This document shows, one piece after another, positions 14,751 to 21,374 of a DNA stretch of 21,949 bases. The position numbers were made by a program, and so were the translations under genes. The notes under the pieces were generated by a model, which was given only the letters and a program-made list of their open reading frames with translations, ran no database searches and had not been told where the DNA came from. Source of the stretch: JANQRV01 sp964533785 (GTDB lineage: Bacteria > Bacteroidota > Bacteroidia > Chitinophagales > Saprospiraceae); the NCBI GenBank assembly GCA_964533785.1, contig CAZHNG010000082.1, positions 1-21,949 on the forward strand, in the 5' to 3' direction. Each line of letters begins with the position of its first letter. The first letter of the stretch is position 1.

Positions 14751-15827
14751 ATGAATATAGGTATACCAAAAGAAAGTGGGGACAATAGAGTAGCTGTTGT
14801 CCCTTCTTCAATAAAGAAACTATCGGAACTGGGGGTTAAGGTGCTAGTGGAAAAAGGTGCCGGCGAATCGGCTATGTTCACTGATGAGGATTATGGTGAA
14901 GAGGTAGAGATCTTGGATCGTTCTTCTTTATTCGAACGGGCAGAGGTCATTATCAGCGTGTTGCCTCTTCCTTATGATGAATTGATAGAAGGGAAAACCT
15001 ATGTTTCTCTTTTTCAGCCTTACAATGACAAGACCGTCATTGAGGAGTTAAAGAAACACAAGGTACATGCCTTCAGTATGGATATGATCCCTCGGACAAC
15101 GCTGGCCCAATCAATGGATATTTTATCTTCTATGGCTTCGATCGCTGGTTACAAGGCGGTTCTGGAAGCTGCTCACCATTTACCCCGGTACTTCCCAATG
15201 ATGATCACTGCTGCCGGTAGCATTAAACCATCCAAGGTTTTGGTTCTGGGAGCAGGAGTTGCCGGATTGCAGGCCATCGCTACTGCCCGGCGCCTGGGTG
15301 CGGTGGTAGAAGCATTCGATACCAGACTGGCAGCGAAAGAGGAAGTAGAAAGTCTCGGAGCAAAGTTTGTAGAAGTGGAAGGAGCAAAAGACGATACCTC
15401 CGCAGGCGGTTACGCCGTAGAACAATCGGAAGACTTTTTAAAACGGCAACGTGCAGAAGTACAAGCTCGCGCCATCAAATCGGATATCATCATTACCACC
15501 GCCCAGGTCAGAGGAAGAAAAGCACCTTTGTTAGTACCTGCTTCTACGGTTGAACAGATGAAAAAGGGTTCAGTCATCGTGGATCTGGCTTCCTCAACCG
15601 GTGGAAACTGTGAAGTCAGCCAAGACAACGAAGTCGTCGATTATAAAGGAGTAACAGTAATCGGTAATTCCAACCTGGCCGGATTAATGCCGCAAGATGC
15701 CAGTACCCTATTCAGCAACAATATTGTCAATTTCGTAAAATTGATCGTCAAAGACGAAGCATTGCATTTCAATATGGATGATGAAATTGTCGTATCGTCC
15801 TTAATTACAAAAGAAGAACAAGAATAG
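14751..15827 (+). CDS. pntAA: NAD(P) transhydrogenase alpha subunit, part 1 (NAD(H)-binding domain I)
   Basis: 358 residues, soluble. Hydride transfer from NADH to NADP+ is driven by proton entry; this subunit binds NAD(H). The start MNIGIPKESGDNRVAVVPSSIKKL is the usual N-terminus of the alanine dehydrogenase/PntA fold. The signature RTTLAQSMDILSSMASIAGYKAVLEAA sits at about 115-141. The Rossmann loop is GAGVAGLQAIATARRLGAVVEAFDTR. The mobile loop (KDDTSAGGYAVEQSEDF) and the C-terminal VIDLASSTGGNCE are present. It ends before any membrane helix, so alpha is split into two chains, as in Rhodospirillum rubrum and unlike Escherichia coli. The ATG at 14751 was chosen because it begins the conserved motif; an out-of-frame ATG at 14745 runs straight into a TGA across this start. 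I see no clear promoter box upstream. Confidence 0.96.
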   Translation: MNIGIPKESGDNRVAVVPSSIKKLSELGVKVLVEKGAGESAMFTDEDYGEEVEILDRSSLFERAEVIISVLPLPYDELIEGKTYVSLFQPYNDKTVIEELKKHKVHAFSMDMIPRTTLAQSMDILSSMASIAGYKAVLEAAHHLPRYFPMMITAAGSIKPSKVLVLGAGVAGLQAIATARRLGAVVEAFDTRLAAKEEVESLGAKFVEVEGAKDDTSAGGYAVEQSEDFLKRQRAEVQARAIKSDIIITTAQVRGRKAPLLVPASTVEQMKKGSVIVDLASSTGGNCEVSQDNEVVDYKGVTVIGNSNLAGLMPQDASTLFSNNIVNFVKLIVKDEALHFNMDDEIVVSSLITKEEQE

Positions 15828-15828
15828 G

Positions 15829-15898
15829 GGAAAGGTTTTCCGATCCATAGTAACCATAAAATAACCGCAAAACCCAATAACTACATAACCATAAAATA
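15829..15898 (+). repeat. Hairpin and 13-nt direct repeat in the pntAA-pntAB gap
   Basis: GGAAA 15829-15833 pairs with TTTCC 15837-15841 just after the pntAA stop. TAACCATAAAATA occurs twice, perfectly, at 15851-15863 and 15886-15898; the second copy runs into the pntAB ATG (15898-15900). The A/T-rich repeat may help translation initiation, since Bacteroidota rely on A-rich leaders in place of Shine-Dalgarno sequences. Confidence 0.7.
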
Positions 15899-16209
15899 TG
15901 GAATCCATTTATCAATTTTTTGCCAGCAACCTATTGTTAATTTACCTATTGATCTTTACGATCATTTTGGGTTTTGAAGTGATTTCCAAGGTGCCAACGG
16001 TTTTGCATACCCCGCTGATGTCGGGAGCCAATGCCATCAGTGGAGTCGTCATTATCGGAGCGATCATTCTCATCCGCCAGTCGGAGCCCGATGATTATTT
16101 CACCCTGGGAATGGGTTTGTTAGGAGTTATTCTGGGCTCCGTAAATGTATTTGGCGGCTTTGCCGTTACCGACAGGATGTTAGAAATGTTTAACAAGAAA
16201 AAGAAATAA
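15898..16209 (+). CDS. pntAB: NAD(P) transhydrogenase alpha subunit, part 2 (membrane domain)
   Basis: 103 residues, with three predicted membrane helices and a short basic tail (MFNKKKK). The family motif VPTVLHTPLMSGANAISGV is at about 32-50, with His37 in LHTPLM a conserved residue of the proton-translocating region. With PntB it forms the proton channel that couples the membrane gradient to hydride transfer between the PntAA and PntB nucleotide domains. It begins 70 bp after pntAA and ends 10 bp before pntB, consistent with one operon. The length is normal for the split-subunit type. Confidence 0.94.
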   Translation: MESIYQFFASNLLLIYLLIFTIILGFEVISKVPTVLHTPLMSGANAISGVVIIGAIILIRQSEPDDYFTLGMGLLGVILGSVNVFGGFAVTDRMLEMFNKKKK

Positions 16210-16219
16210 CACAACACTA

Positions 16220-17605
16220 ATGGTCAACACATTTTATACAGATTTAGGATATTTGATCAGTGCAGTTGCTTTTGTGTGGGGGTTGCGATTATTAAGTTCG
16301 CCGGATACTGCCAAGAGAGGGAACCGTTTGGCGGGAATTGGTATGGGTTTGGCCATTGTGATGGCTTTGATTCAACCCATAGGCACGGGTAGTGGAAATT
16401 ACGCCTGGATCGTTGCGGGGATCGCTATCGGAGGAACCATTGGATACTTTGCTGCCAAAAAGGTCAAAATGACGGCAATGCCACAAATGGTATCCATTTT
16501 TAATGGATTAGGGGGCGCCTGTGCGGTAGTATTGGCTTTAGCTGAATTGTTAGGTCTGAAGACCATGGCCATGGGAGAACTTTCCATTGCCCTGTTAGCT
16601 TTACTGATCGGTGGGGTAGCTTTCACGGGCAGTTTTCTGGCTTACGCCAAATTGGAGGGACTTATCTGGGATAATACCTTAACCCTGCCTAAGCACAACA
16701 TTATCAATATCGTACTTTTAGTTGCGACTTTAGGGCTGGGCGTATATTTATTATTTACGGGAGCTGATCCTACCTTAATCATCATTTTCACAGTACTTAC
16801 CCTGATTTACGGTTTTTCTTTTGTGATCCCCATCGGAGGAGCGGATATGCCGGTAGTGATCTCTTTACTGAATAGTTTTACGGGACTCTCCGCCGCGGCC
16901 GCCGGATTGATTTACAATAACACCATCATGCTCATTGGTGGTATTTTCGTTGGTGCAGCAGGAACCATCCTGACAGTATTGATGTGTGAGGCGATGAACC
17001 GCTCTCTGCTCAATGTATTGATAGGAGGCTTCGGAGGGGAAGCCGCCAGTGCCAAAGGAGCCCAGGGGGACCAGGTAGCCAAAGAAGTTAACATCAATGA
17101 TGCTGCCATACAATTGTTCTATTCCCAGGCGGTGATGGTTGTTCCCGGATATGGTTTAGCAGTCGCTCAGGCCCAAAAAGTAGCCAAAGAACTGGACGAT
17201 TTATTAAGTGAAAATAACGTAGACGTAAAATACGCGATCCACCCGGTCGCAGGGCGTATGCCGGGCCACATGAACGTCCTATTGGCGGAAGCCGATGTTC
17301 CCTACCCTAAATTATTGGACCTAGATGACGCTAACGCTGCTTTTCCAAGTACCGACGTGGTCGTCATTGTCGGAGCTAATGATGTAGTAAATCCCGCCGC
17401 AGAAGATGATCCCGGCAGCCCGGTTTACGGTATGCCCGTCTTACAGGTTTGGAATGCTAAAAATGTAATTGTACTGAAACGCAGTATGCGCCCTGGTTAC
17501 GCGGGTATTCAAAACCAGTTGTTCTTTCACGACAAAACCAGGATGTTGTTTGGCGATGCTAAGGATACGCTGAGTAAGTTGGTTAGTGAGGTGAAAGCAC
17601 TGTAA
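16220..17605 (+). CDS. pntB: NAD(P) transhydrogenase beta subunit (membrane domain plus NADP(H)-binding domain III)
   Basis: 461 residues, full length. The N-terminal 270 or so are a bundle of hydrophobic helices; the C-terminal part (about 285-461) is the NADP(H)-binding domain III. Its signatures are VPGYGLAVAQAQ, YAIHPVAGRMPGHMNVLLAEADVPYP, VIVGANDVVNPAAEDDPGSPVYGMP and KRSMRPGYAGIQNQLFF, ending near MLFGDAKDTL. In the segment MPQMVSIFNGLGGACAV (88-104) Asn95 aligns by eye with the proton-channel residue His91 of the E. coli beta subunit. This substitution is seen in other split transhydrogenases, where the LHTPLM His of the small alpha subunit is thought to matter instead. The valine start codon context is ATGGTCAAC, 10 bp after pntAB. 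Confidence 0.96.
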   Translation: MVNTFYTDLGYLISAVAFVWGLRLLSSPDTAKRGNRLAGIGMGLAIVMALIQPIGTGSGNYAWIVAGIAIGGTIGYFAAKKVKMTAMPQMVSIFNGLGGACAVVLALAELLGLKTMAMGELSIALLALLIGGVAFTGSFLAYAKLEGLIWDNTLTLPKHNIINIVLLVATLGLGVYLLFTGADPTLIIIFTVLTLIYGFSFVIPIGGADMPVVISLLNSFTGLSAAAAGLIYNNTIMLIGGIFVGAAGTILTVLMCEAMNRSLLNVLIGGFGGEAASAKGAQGDQVAKEVNINDAAIQLFYSQAVMVVPGYGLAVAQAQKVAKELDDLLSENNVDVKYAIHPVAGRMPGHMNVLLAEADVPYPKLLDLDDANAAFPSTDVVVIVGANDVVNPAAEDDPGSPVYGMPVLQVWNAKNVIVLKRSMRPGYAGIQNQLFFHDKTRMLFGDAKDTLSKLVSEVKAL

Positions 17606-17608
17606 GAA

Positions 17609-17661
17609 CACGGATTGGATCACGGATTTTACAGATTGCACGGATTGCACGGATTTTTTTT
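17609..17661 (+). repeat. CACGGATT short repeat cluster ending in a T-run
   Basis: CACGGATT occurs at 17609-17616, 17621-17628, 17639-17646 and 17648-17655, with a variant ACAGATT at 17631-17637. The last copy runs on into T's up to 17661. It starts three bases after the pntB stop codon. Irregular spacing (4, 10 and 1 bp between perfect copies) argues against a simple tandem array. It resembles the dispersed ACGGATT-type intergenic repeats I recall from Bacteroidota genomes. The final T-run could assist transcription end, but no hairpin precedes it. Confidence 0.75.
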
Positions 17662-17791
17662 GGTGATGTGGTCTTGGGGTTTTAATTGAGTCCGAAGAAA
17701 TACGGCGTAGGCTATACCGTCACAGCTCACTACAACTACGCAATTCACTTTCCCCAAATCCATACATCCGCTCAATATTCGTACTACCTGG

Positions 17792-19159
17792 TCATCGCAT
17801 TCGCCGTGGGATCAAAGTCTTAGGATACACCACCACACTTTCATTCCCATCTATACCAACCGATGCGACACCAAAGAGGAAATTATCGATCACGATATTT
17901 TCAAGGGTGTAATCCAGGATGGATTTATCGACATACCGCGAATATTGCCATTGGGGAGCAGTCGTATCCCGCCAGTAAATTTTAAAGCCGGCCAGATTTT
18001 CATCATCAGGGGCTTCCCAGATCAATCGGGTAGAAGGACGGACAGCACCGCCGATCATCACATTCTGTGGTTCGGGGGGAGCTTTGGCTAGCCCGGCCAG
18101 AACGATGGCATTAACACCAGTTAGTTTGGCACAATATTCAAAATTCACTCCTTCAATAACATCCCCGTATTCAATACCATCTTCAACCCTGATATCCTGG
18201 TGCTGCCGGTTATAATTCTCGTGCGTTTCCATAATGCGAACGCCCGCAAAGCCTTCATCGTTAAAGGGCCGGTGGTGACCACCCCGTCCAAAGCGATCCA
18301 GGCGGTAGATCATGATAGCATCCAGATTAGTCATATAAGTATCCGTCAGCCGATCTACGTACCGAGCCAATTGCCGGGAAATGCCATCGACCTCTCCCCC
18401 ATAAAAACGCTTCCACCTGCGCTGCTGCTCCGTTTCGTCAACCGGTGTTGGTTCGGAAAACACCCGAAAAGTAGTATTGTCAATAACACCATCAATCCCT
18501 TCGATATTACCGATCATATCGTTGTTGAGGATCCCGATGATCTCCCAGTTCTTTTCTTTAGCCATCTTAGCCAGGTGCCTTCCTCCGTATAGGCCCTGTT
18601 CCTCACCCGATAGTCCTGCGTAAACAATACTAGTGGGAAATTGATACTGGGTTAAGATTCGGGCGGCCTCAATAGTACCAGCCATACCGGTAGCATTATC
18701 ATTGGCACCGGGCGCATCCGTTTCGGCATCCGTCGAACTCGAGGCCCTGGAATCGATATCTCCCGACATAATGACGTAGCGGTCCGGATGCACCCTTCCC
18801 CGTTGAACAGCAATAACATTGACGACCCAGGTATCTTCTTTGATCCTGGTATTGGGATCGCCCCCAACCAGGGTACGTTGATAAAAGACTTCCAAACATC
18901 CGCCGCAATCGTCGGAGATCCGATCAAATTCGGCTTTTATCCACCGACGGGCGGCACCTATTCCCCGCGTATCGGACAAAGTATCAGACATCGTATTCCG
19001 CGTCCCGAAACTGACCAGTTTACGAATATCTGTTTCCAAACGTTCTGCAGAGGGTGCTTCAGCTATTTCAAAAAGAACAGGATCAAAAGCTGATGGCGGG
19101 TTTTGCCCCGTCAGACTTACGGCAATGATCAAAAATGTAATAATTAACCTTACGTTCAT
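17792..19159 (-). CDS. Exported M28-family metallopeptidase with C-terminal Fn3-like domain
   Basis: 455 residues with a signal peptide (MNVRLIITFLIIAVSLTGQ). The M28 aminopeptidase-like core spans about 40-345: MSGDIDSRASS (131-141), APGANDNATGMAG with zinc-bridging Asp154, GLSGEEQGLYGGRHLA with Glu186/Glu187 as base and ligand, NNDMIGN with Asp214, and METHENYNRQHQD with His313 or His320 as the last ligand. Normally the first motif reads HxD; here it is Asp134-Ile-Asp136, so the usual first zinc-ligand His is replaced by Asp. Activity may persist with altered metal binding, or be lost. Residues from about 362 to 450 resemble a fibronectin type III module (RLIWEAPDDENLAGFKIYWR). It probably acts in the periplasm or outside the cell. 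It is divergent from the SPFH gene (114 bp apart), and I see no good promoter box for it. Confidence 0.88.
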   Translation of the reverse strand: MNVRLIITFLIIAVSLTGQNPPSAFDPVLFEIAEAPSAERLETDIRKLVSFGTRNTMSDTLSDTRGIGAARRWIKAEFDRISDDCGGCLEVFYQRTLVGGDPNTRIKEDTWVVNVIAVQRGRVHPDRYVIMSGDIDSRASSSTDAETDAPGANDNATGMAGTIEAARILTQYQFPTSIVYAGLSGEEQGLYGGRHLAKMAKEKNWEIIGILNNDMIGNIEGIDGVIDNTTFRVFSEPTPVDETEQQRRWKRFYGGEVDGISRQLARYVDRLTDTYMTNLDAIMIYRLDRFGRGGHHRPFNDEGFAGVRIMETHENYNRQHQDIRVEDGIEYGDVIEGVNFEYCAKLTGVNAIVLAGLAKAPPEPQNVMIGGAVRPSTRLIWEAPDDENLAGFKIYWRDTTAPQWQYSRYVDKSILDYTLENIVIDNFLFGVASVGIDGNESVVVYPKTLIPRRMR

Positions 19160-19208
19160 TTTTTAATTCTGTTTTTTGGAAAGTTAAGCATTCAAAACCA
19201 TTTTCTGG

Positions 19209-19239
19209 TTGAATAGCCTCTCTTAGTTGTGTATATTTG
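19209..19239 (+). promoter_or_regulatory. Candidate promoter for the SPFH gene (TTG-N20-TATATTTG)
   Basis: TATATTTG at 19232-19239 is an exact TAnnTTTG box, and TTG at 19209-19211 lies 20 bp upstream, within the Bacteroidota spacing range. It ends 34 bp before the ATG at 19274. This is the best promoter match in the window. Confidence 0.65.
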
Positions 19240-19273
19240 CTTATCTTACTAATTGAAATAAAAAATAACTACA

Positions 19274-20221
19274 ATGGCATTATTGATTCCTGTAATTATT
19301 GGTTTACTGATCATTCTTTCCGGAATATTTACGGTAAAGCAACAATCGGCAGCAATTGTCGAGCGCTTTGGAAGATTCCAAAGTATTAAAGGGCCTGGCT
19401 TACAGTTCAAGATCCCTTTTCTTGACCGGGTATCGGGCCGGGTAAGCATGAAAACCCAGCAATTGGATGTATTGGTAGAAACCAAAACGCTTGATAATGT
19501 ATTCGTTAAACTAAAAGTTTCGGTTCAGTTCAAGATATTGCCCGATGCTATTTATGACGCATTTTATAAACTAGAGAACCCTTACGAACAGATCACTTCC
19601 TACGTTTTTGATACCGTCCGGGCAGAAGTTCCAAAGATGAAACTTGACGATGTCTTCGAACGCAAAGATGATATTGCAATGGCTATCAGGCGCGACCTGG
19701 CTGACGCCATGAATGAATACGGTTTTGATATCGTAAAAGCTCTGGTAACAGATATTGATCCCGATTCTCAAGTAAAAGTAGCCATGAACCGTATCAACAC
19801 TGCAGAAAGAGAAAAAGTAGCTGCTGAATACGAAGCAGAAGCAGAAAGAATACGCATCGTTGCCAAGGCAAGAGCCGAAGCAGAAAGTAAACGACTACAA
19901 GGTCAAGGTATCGCGGACCAACGCCGGGAAATTGCCAAGGGATTGGAAGAATCCGTTGAGGTACTTAATAAAGTGGGTATTAATTCTCAGGAAGCTTCGG
20001 CGCTTATCGTCGTAACCCAACACTACGACACCTTGCAATCCATGGGAGAAAATGCGAATAGTAATTTAATCCTGCTACCTAATTCTCCTTCTTCCGCAAG
20101 TAATATGCTTTCCGATATGGTGAGTTCCTTTACTGCCTCTATGCAGATCGGTGAAGAAATGAAAAGAGCTAGAGATGAAAAAGAAAAGGTAACGCTTAAA
20201 CGAGGAGATCAGCACGATTAG
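19274..20221 (+). CDS. SPFH-domain (stomatin/paraslipin, QmcA-like) membrane protein
   Basis: 315 residues. An N-terminal membrane helix (about 3-23, ALLIPVIIGLLIILSGIFTV) is followed by the SPFH/Band 7 domain (about 24-190): VKQQSAAIVERFGRFQSIKGPGLQFKIPFLD, VFVKLKVSVQFKI, AIYDAFYKLENPYEQIT, ALVTDIDPDSQVKVAMNRI. A charged coiled coil follows at about 176-225 (REKVAAEYEAEAERIRIVAKARAEAESKRL), then the C-terminal region QEASALIVVTQHYDTLQSM. These proteins assemble into large membrane-associated rings thought to organise membrane domains and quality control with proteases such as FtsH. The NfeD partner that is often adjacent to paraslipin genes is absent on both sides here, which favours the QmcA/stomatin-like group without NfeD. 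The length is typical. A good promoter precedes it, and a strong inverted repeat lies 43 bp after its stop. Confidence 0.93.
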   Translation: MALLIPVIIGLLIILSGIFTVKQQSAAIVERFGRFQSIKGPGLQFKIPFLDRVSGRVSMKTQQLDVLVETKTLDNVFVKLKVSVQFKILPDAIYDAFYKLENPYEQITSYVFDTVRAEVPKMKLDDVFERKDDIAMAIRRDLADAMNEYGFDIVKALVTDIDPDSQVKVAMNRINTAEREKVAAEYEAEAERIRIVAKARAEAESKRLQGQGIADQRREIAKGLEESVEVLNKVGINSQEASALIVVTQHYDTLQSMGENANSNLILLPNSPSSASNMLSDMVSSFTASMQIGEEMKRARDEKEKVTLKRGDQHD

Positions 20222-20264
20222 CATCGCAACAAGCGCATTAACTTTTAATATCCGTTACTCGTCT

Positions 20265-20332
20265 AAGTCTCTGACTTTTAGCGCCTATTAAGTCAGAGAC
20301 TTGCGTGTTTCTTCGCATCGAGACAGTGTCTC
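20265..20332. repeat. Perfect 13-bp inverted repeat plus second hairpin (REP/MITE-like or terminator)
   Basis: AAGTCTCTGACTT 20265-20277 and AAGTCAGAGACTT 20290-20302 are exact reverse complements around a 12-nt loop. A second hairpin GAGAC 20320-20324 / GTCTC 20328-20332 follows, sharing the GTCTC/GAGAC motif with the first. It lies between two convergently transcribed genes (SPFH stop 20221, OMP stop 20548), the usual place for bidirectional terminators or REP-like elements. No T-run follows either stem. The rest of the 326-bp gap holds no gene; it also has the near-palindrome ACTAGACTCTAGT at 20520-20532. Confidence 0.7.
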
Positions 20333-20547
20333 TTGCAAGCATTTATAAATTATTTTGGGTCTGACTCGTTTTGGTATTGGGAGCGTTGCCTTCGTCTGGC
20401 AGATATTTGATAATTAGTATTTTACTCCATTTTAAGAGGGCCCCTGCTTAATGAAACTTAGTGGTAAAATACTTGGTGCGTACTTCAATGATGAATGTCA
20501 TGAGAAAACCTTCTATTAAACTAGACTCTAGTGTCAAAAGTCCAATA

Positions 20548-21150
20548 TTAAAGATGAATAGGAAATAAACAACCAATACTCAAGATCAATCCTTCGTTAA
20601 ACAAACTATTATTACTATCCTTATCAATATTAACCACCCCCAGGTAATACCGACAATCCAGGAATAGTTTTTGTTTTTTCCTCAACATTGTTTCTAATCC
20701 TACTCCGAATGTAAGACCTCCGTCAAATTTATTGATTTCGGCTTCTCGGAAACCAATGGTCTTTCGCAATAATCTCCGTTCATCCTCGTAATGGTACCAC
20801 ATTTTTATGCCATAACCTACCTGAACGCCCAGCGTAGCGTAAGGCTGTACTTCCTTGATAGGTAAGGAAAGTTTAACCATCGCAGGCAGTTCTATATAGG
20901 ACAACCCAACATAAAAAACCTCCGGAGAAAGATTGATCTTCCTCACAGCTGATTGATTTTGCCGGATAAGAAAGGATGGTTCCAGGCGAAAAGTCAAATA
21001 CTCATTTTTTTGCCATTCTATAGGAATAGCTCCTTTGACTTGTTCTTTCTGCCCCAGTCCTCCTCCTCCCATCAATCCAATGAACGATTGTCCATTGACC
21101 AAGTGAACGAAAAAAAACATTGAAGAACACAGGAGGAAATATCTCGTCAT
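20548..21150 (-). CDS. Small outer membrane beta-barrel protein
   Basis: 200 residues with a signal peptide (MTRYFLLCSSMFFFVHLVNGQ). The mature chain alternates polar and hydrophobic residues in short strands broken by charged turns (LTFRLEPSFLIRQN, FYVGLSYIELPAMVKLSLP, VQPYATLGVQVGYGIKMWYHYED, FDGGLTFGVGLETML, KLFLDCRYYLGVVNI, LILSIGCLFPIHL). This fits the outer membrane protein beta-barrel (PorT-like/OMP_b-brl) families common in Bacteroidota, likely with 8 strands. Function is unknown; such proteins are usually orphan barrels. It is convergent with the SPFH gene and divergent from the hydrate epimerase gene, so it is probably transcribed alone. Confidence 0.8.
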   Translation of the reverse strand: MTRYFLLCSSMFFFVHLVNGQSFIGLMGGGGLGQKEQVKGAIPIEWQKNEYLTFRLEPSFLIRQNQSAVRKINLSPEVFYVGLSYIELPAMVKLSLPIKEVQPYATLGVQVGYGIKMWYHYEDERRLLRKTIGFREAEINKFDGGLTFGVGLETMLRKKQKLFLDCRYYLGVVNIDKDSNNSLFNEGLILSIGCLFPIHL

Positions 21151-21237
21151 GAGTTTATGAATTAGTCAGGTTTTTGCTTATTTATTCCGTATTTTCCAGT
21201 GCGAGAGAGCAATCTTTAAGAAAAACTATAGAAAATA

Positions 21238-21245
21238 TACATTTG
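21238..21245 (+). promoter_or_regulatory. Possible -7 box TACATTTG upstream of the epimerase gene
   Basis: TACATTTG matches TAnnTTTG but lies 129 bp before the ATG at 21375, and no TTG sits at the right distance upstream. It would imply a long leader. A 7-bp inverted repeat in that leader (AGTCAGT 21310-21316 with ACTGACT 21333-21339) might fold. Low confidence. Confidence 0.3.
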
Positions 21246-21374
21246 TAACGTCTATTTGGGTTTACTATTACCTCTTTATTACCGACTTTGTCATCTTTAG
21301 AAAATAAAAAGTCAGTCATGAATTGGCCGCTTACTGACTCGGCAATGATTTCAGCCAAAACAGAAAAAGCTATC

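Noticed and set aside
17700..17720. Possible hairpin ACGG...CCGT downstream of the M28 gene
   Set aside because: Only four base pairs are continuous and the inner pairing is poor, so I do not call a terminator.
18200..18592. 130-codon plus-strand open frame
   Set aside because: Antisense to metal-site motifs of the M28 peptidase.
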